Shown piece by piece: positions 62,002 to 64,000 of a DNA stretch of 64,000 bases. The position numbers and the translations under genes are program-made. Position 1 is the first letter of the stretch. Every line of letters starts with the position of its first letter. The notes under the pieces are model-generated. The model was not told where the DNA came from and made no database searches. It was given only the letters and a program-made list of their open reading frames with translations. Source of the stretch: Paractinoplanes abujensis (lineage in GTDB: Bacteria; Actinomycetota; Actinomycetes; Mycobacteriales; Micromonosporaceae); NCBI RefSeq assembly GCF_014204895.1, contig NZ_JACHMF010000001.1, positions 3,658,001 through 3,722,000 of the forward strand. Reading direction: 5' to 3'.

Positions 62002-62142
62002 ATGAGCGTGGAAGTTCTGCACCCCGAGGGTCTGCTCCGGCAGACCGGCTACCTGACCGGCCCGGCGATGGCGGCGAAAACGGTCGGCTCGGCCGCGTTC
62101 AGGTCGAGCAACGGGGCCCACACGTCGACCGGCACGTCCTGA
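62002..62142 (+). pseudogene. Truncated RidA-like gene start
   Basis: The ATG at 62002 opens a frame reading MSVEVLHPEGLLRQTGYL, like the N-terminus of RidA/YjgF family proteins (enamine/imine deaminases). After about 20 residues the frame enters sequence that is the antisense of the broken hydrolase gene, so the body of the gene is missing. The identification rests on a short stretch. Confidence 0.35.
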
Positions 62143-62619
62143 CGCATCCGGCGCCGCTCATCCAGTTCCCCGGCGAGCGCGGGATCCAGCTCGCCGTACA
62201 TCCGGGCGAAGCCGGCCGTCACAACACCCGGTGACCCGGCCCGCGAAGGCCCTCGGCGATCTCGGCGGGCAGGGACGTGACGGTCAGCGTCTGGTCGGTG
62301 GCGATCACACCCCGTACGGGGAAACGCGAAGCGTAGGCGGTGGCCACGATGGCGCCGTACGAGTGGCCCGGCACCAGCGGAGGCTCGCCGACGTCCGAAG
62401 TGCTCAGTAGGTCGCGCACGTCGCCGGCCGGCGTCACCGGGTCGCCGGGCCCGAGGCGCGGGGACTCGCCGTGCCCGCGCAGGTCCCCGCGAACCGTGCG
62501 GGATGCTCGTGGAGCGGCACACGATCCCAGAACCTGCGGTCCTCGGGCATGCCGTGCAGGGCGACGAGCGACGGCCCCGAGCCGTCGACGACGTGAGCCA
62601 GGGCAACGGTTTCGGTCAT
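62049..62619 (-). pseudogene. Frameshifted alpha/beta hydrolase gene
   Basis: Pieces of one hydrolase lie in three frames. From the ATG at 62619: MTETVALAHVVDGSGP and LVALHGMPEDRRFWD. A second frame gives DLRGHGESPRLGPGD, VPGHSYGAIVATAYASRF (nucleophile Ser) and IATDQTLTVTSLP. The third frame gives VVTAGFARMYGELDP and DVWAPLLDLNAAEPTV. Breaks are near 62500 and 62225. The end is cut at about 62049 where the RidA fragment begins. Two frameshifts and a missing end mean no functional product. Confidence 0.75.
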
Positions 62620-62638
62620 TTCCGGACCGTAGCCGGGC

Positions 62639-62666
62639 TTGACCCTGTCCAGGGAACATGGTGTTC
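62639..62666 (+). promoter_or_regulatory. Probable MerR-controlled promoter of the GPP34-merR operon
   Basis: TTGACC (62639-62644) leads into the dyad CCCTG-TC-CAGGG (62643-62654), overlapped by GAACA-TGG-TGTTC (62654-62666). A dyad in the -35/-10 spacer is the MerR family arrangement, and the operon's second gene is a MerR regulator. Confidence 0.5.
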
Positions 62667-62702
62667 AGTTGCGGGCGACACCGATCGTCTTCGAGGAGCC
62701 GC

Positions 62703-63431
62703 ATGACACCCCAGCTCGGCCCTCCGATTCTGGCGGAGGACGTCCTGCTCCTCGTGACCCGGTTCGTCCCCGCCGCGGACGTCGCGGGCGAGCACGCTCT
62801 CTTCCCCGTTCTGGCCGCGGCGGTGCTGGCCGATCTCGGTCTCGGCTCGCACGTGCGCATGCTCCCCGGCCGAGGCGGGTCGGCCCGGGTGGAAGCGGTC
62901 GCCGAACGCGAACCGGCCGACGAGGTCCTGCACGTCGCCTGGAAATCCCTGCTGGCTCGTCCCCGCGGCGTGCAGGCGGCGCTCGCGGTGATCGGGCCGA
63001 CGTTGCGCAGCCCGCTGCTCGACCGGCTCGTCCGGCGCGGCGACCTCCGCCGGACGGCGCCCGAGGGTGCCGGCCCGGCCGCCGTGGAGAACGAGGAATC
63101 GGGGCGCCGGGCCGGCCTGGTCGCCGTCGTGCGCGACGTCCTGGCCGGAAAAGCCGACGCGCCACGGCGTGACGTCGCCCTGGCGGCGGTGTTGTCCGCG
63201 AGCGGGCTCCTGCGCCGGTTCGACCCCGAGATCTCGTGGACGTCCACGGTCATCGTCCGCGCCGGAGAGCTCGAGCGCGAGGTCCCCGAGGCCGGGGCGG
63301 CCGCCGAAGCGGTGGGCCGGGCCGTGGCCACGGCGCTCGTCGAGAACGTGATCGTCGCGGCCGCCGCTCTTCCCGGCCCGGACCGGCCGGACGACCGAAA
63401 GGGGGGCGCACGTGGCCTGGAGCACCCGTGA
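62703..63431 (+). CDS. GPP34 (GOLPH3-like) family protein, second copy
   Basis: A 242-residue paralogue of the 54767 product. Shared blocks are LAEDVLLLVTRFV, LAAAVLADLGLGSHVRMLPG, LLDRLVRRGDLRR, DVALAAVLSASGLLRRF and the C-terminal helix. GAGGAGCC precedes the ATG at 62703. The merR-type gene begins inside its 3' end with a 20-base overlap. A peripheral membrane protein is expected; the regulated role is unknown. Confidence 0.87.
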   Translation: MTPQLGPPILAEDVLLLVTRFVPAADVAGEHALFPVLAAAVLADLGLGSHVRMLPGRGGSARVEAVAEREPADEVLHVAWKSLLARPRGVQAALAVIGPTLRSPLLDRLVRRGDLRRTAPEGAGPAAVENEESGRRAGLVAVVRDVLAGKADAPRRDVALAAVLSASGLLRRFDPEISWTSTVIVRAGELEREVPEAGAAAEAVGRAVATALVENVIVAAAALPGPDRPDDRKGGARGLEHP

Positions 63432-64000
63432 GCTCGCGGATCTCGCCGGTACCACGGTGAACACGATCCGCCACTACCACCGGCTCGGACTGCTCGCCGA
63501 GCCCACGCGGCGCTACAACGGCTACAAGCAGTACGGCGTGGAGGACCTCGTCGGCCTGCTGCGCATCCGGCGGCTGGCCGGGCTGGGGGTGCCGCTCGCG
63601 CAGATCGCGGCGGTCAGTTCCGAGAGCGACGTCGGCTCGCAGGTGCTGCGGCAGGTCGACAACGACCTCGCCCAGCAGATCGAGCGTCTGCGCAAGGTGC
63701 GCTCGGACATAGCCGCCGTCCTGCGCGACGGCGCGCCCGCGGACACCCCGGCCGGTTTCGCCTCGGTCGCGCCACGCCTGTCGGCCGCCGGCAGCTCGCT
63801 CATCCATGTCATCGCCCAGCTGTGCGACGAGGACGCGCTGAACGACCTGAGGCGGATGATGCAGACCGATCCCGACCCGGTGGACGAGGAGTTCGACGCG
63901 TTGCCGCACGACGCGGACGAGGCGACCCGGCAGCATCTGGCCGACCGCCTCGCGCCCACCCTCGTACGGCATCTCGTCGACTATCCCTGGTTGCGTGACC
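63412..64000 (+). CDS. MerR-family transcriptional regulator (3' truncated by window end)
   Basis: The visible 196 residues start at a GTG with AAAGGGGGG upstream. The winged helix is clear (TRELADLAGTTVNTIRHYHRLGLLAEPTRRYNGYKQY), followed by a long coiled helix (VDNDLAQQIERLRKVRSDIAAVL) and a start of a C-terminal helical effector domain. No cysteines are visible, so a metal ligand is unlikely; a drug or organic ligand is more probable. Coupled to GPP34 by overlap and likely regulates the promoter at 62639. Confidence 0.9.
   Translation, partial: MAWSTRELADLAGTTVNTIRHYHRLGLLAEPTRRYNGYKQYGVEDLVGLLRIRRLAGLGVPLAQIAAVSSESDVGSQVLRQVDNDLAQQIERLRKVRSDIAAVLRDGAPADTPAGFASVAPRLSAAGSSLIHVIAQLCDEDALNDLRRMMQTDPDPVDEEFDALPHDADEATRQHLADRLAPTLVRHLVDYPWLRD

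Noticed and set aside
1..64000. A biosynthetic gene cluster or prophage
   Set aside because: No polyketide or peptide synthase, phage structural gene, integrase or transposase is recognisable in any frame.

Overview
The window is high-GC DNA with many GTG starts, ATGA/GTGA gene overlaps, twin-arginine and lipoprotein signals, actinobacterial Ser/Thr kinases, a DUF574-type methyltransferase, GPP34 proteins and a class F-like sortase. This points to a filamentous actinobacterium; Micromonosporaceae (Actinoplanes-like) is my inference from overall style, not a proof. It reads as chromosomal DNA of a soil plant-biomass degrader. I see no rRNA, tRNA, CRISPR array, prophage or intact insertion sequence.

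Layout. 1-5.6 kb: an alpha-galactoside uptake and hydrolysis operon (two ABC permeases, a binding lipoprotein, a GH36 alpha-galactosidase) followed by a ROK regulator. 5.6-8.2 kb: two PRC-barrel/DUF2382 stress-type proteins and a membrane protein around a pair of divergent SigB-like promoters. 8.3-9.6 kb: secreted PL3 pectate lyase. 9.6-17 kb: hydrolase, Ser/Thr kinase, CHRD-type surface protein plus sortase, flavoprotein, SDR and XRE regulator. 17-18.5 kb: gene-free and AT-richer than its flanks, with a long imperfect inverted repeat and a strong hairpin. 18.5-27.5 kb: GH5-like glycanase, semialdehyde dehydrogenase, two Na+/H+ antiporters (CPA1 and NhaA), a PCD-like/VOC protein, and a GntR/DUF1648 operon. 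27.5-28.7 kb: gene-free, G-rich tandem repeats that include partial copies of the GntR promoter edge. 28.7-37.3 kb: a second sugar ABC operon divergent from an HTH-nSTAND1-propeller protein, then a GH127 arabinofuranosidase. 37.6-46.5 kb: SRPBCC protein, two diguanylate cyclases, a second kinase, a CE1-like esterase with CBM2, methyltransferase, anti-sigma kinase, STAS protein and a collapsed FtsX permease. 46.6-49.4 kb: SGNH esterase and GH27 alpha-galactosidase, both with CBM13. 49.4-58 kb: secreted propeller protein, DUF2252, LPXTG-anchored protein, CPBP protease, GPP34 and a two-component system. 58-64 kb: GH43 enzyme, S1 protease with CBM13, broken hydrolase and RidA remnants, a second GPP34 protein and a truncated MerR regulator.

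How the parts fit. Secreted enzymes (PL3, GH5-like, GH127, CE1+CBM2, SGNH+CBM13, GH27+CBM13, GH43) would attack pectin, arabinan, galactomannan and feruloylated hemicellulose, and two ABC importers would take up released sugars. No ABC ATPase is encoded here, so a shared MsiK-like ATPase elsewhere is likely. Perfect LacI-type palindromes sit on or near several of these promoters: GGGAGCGCTCCC at GH127 and the esterase, an AAGCGCTT site at PL3, and GTTAACGWTAAC at GH127 and the SGNH-GH27 operon. They suggest at least two repressors encoded outside the window act here, with GH127 under both.
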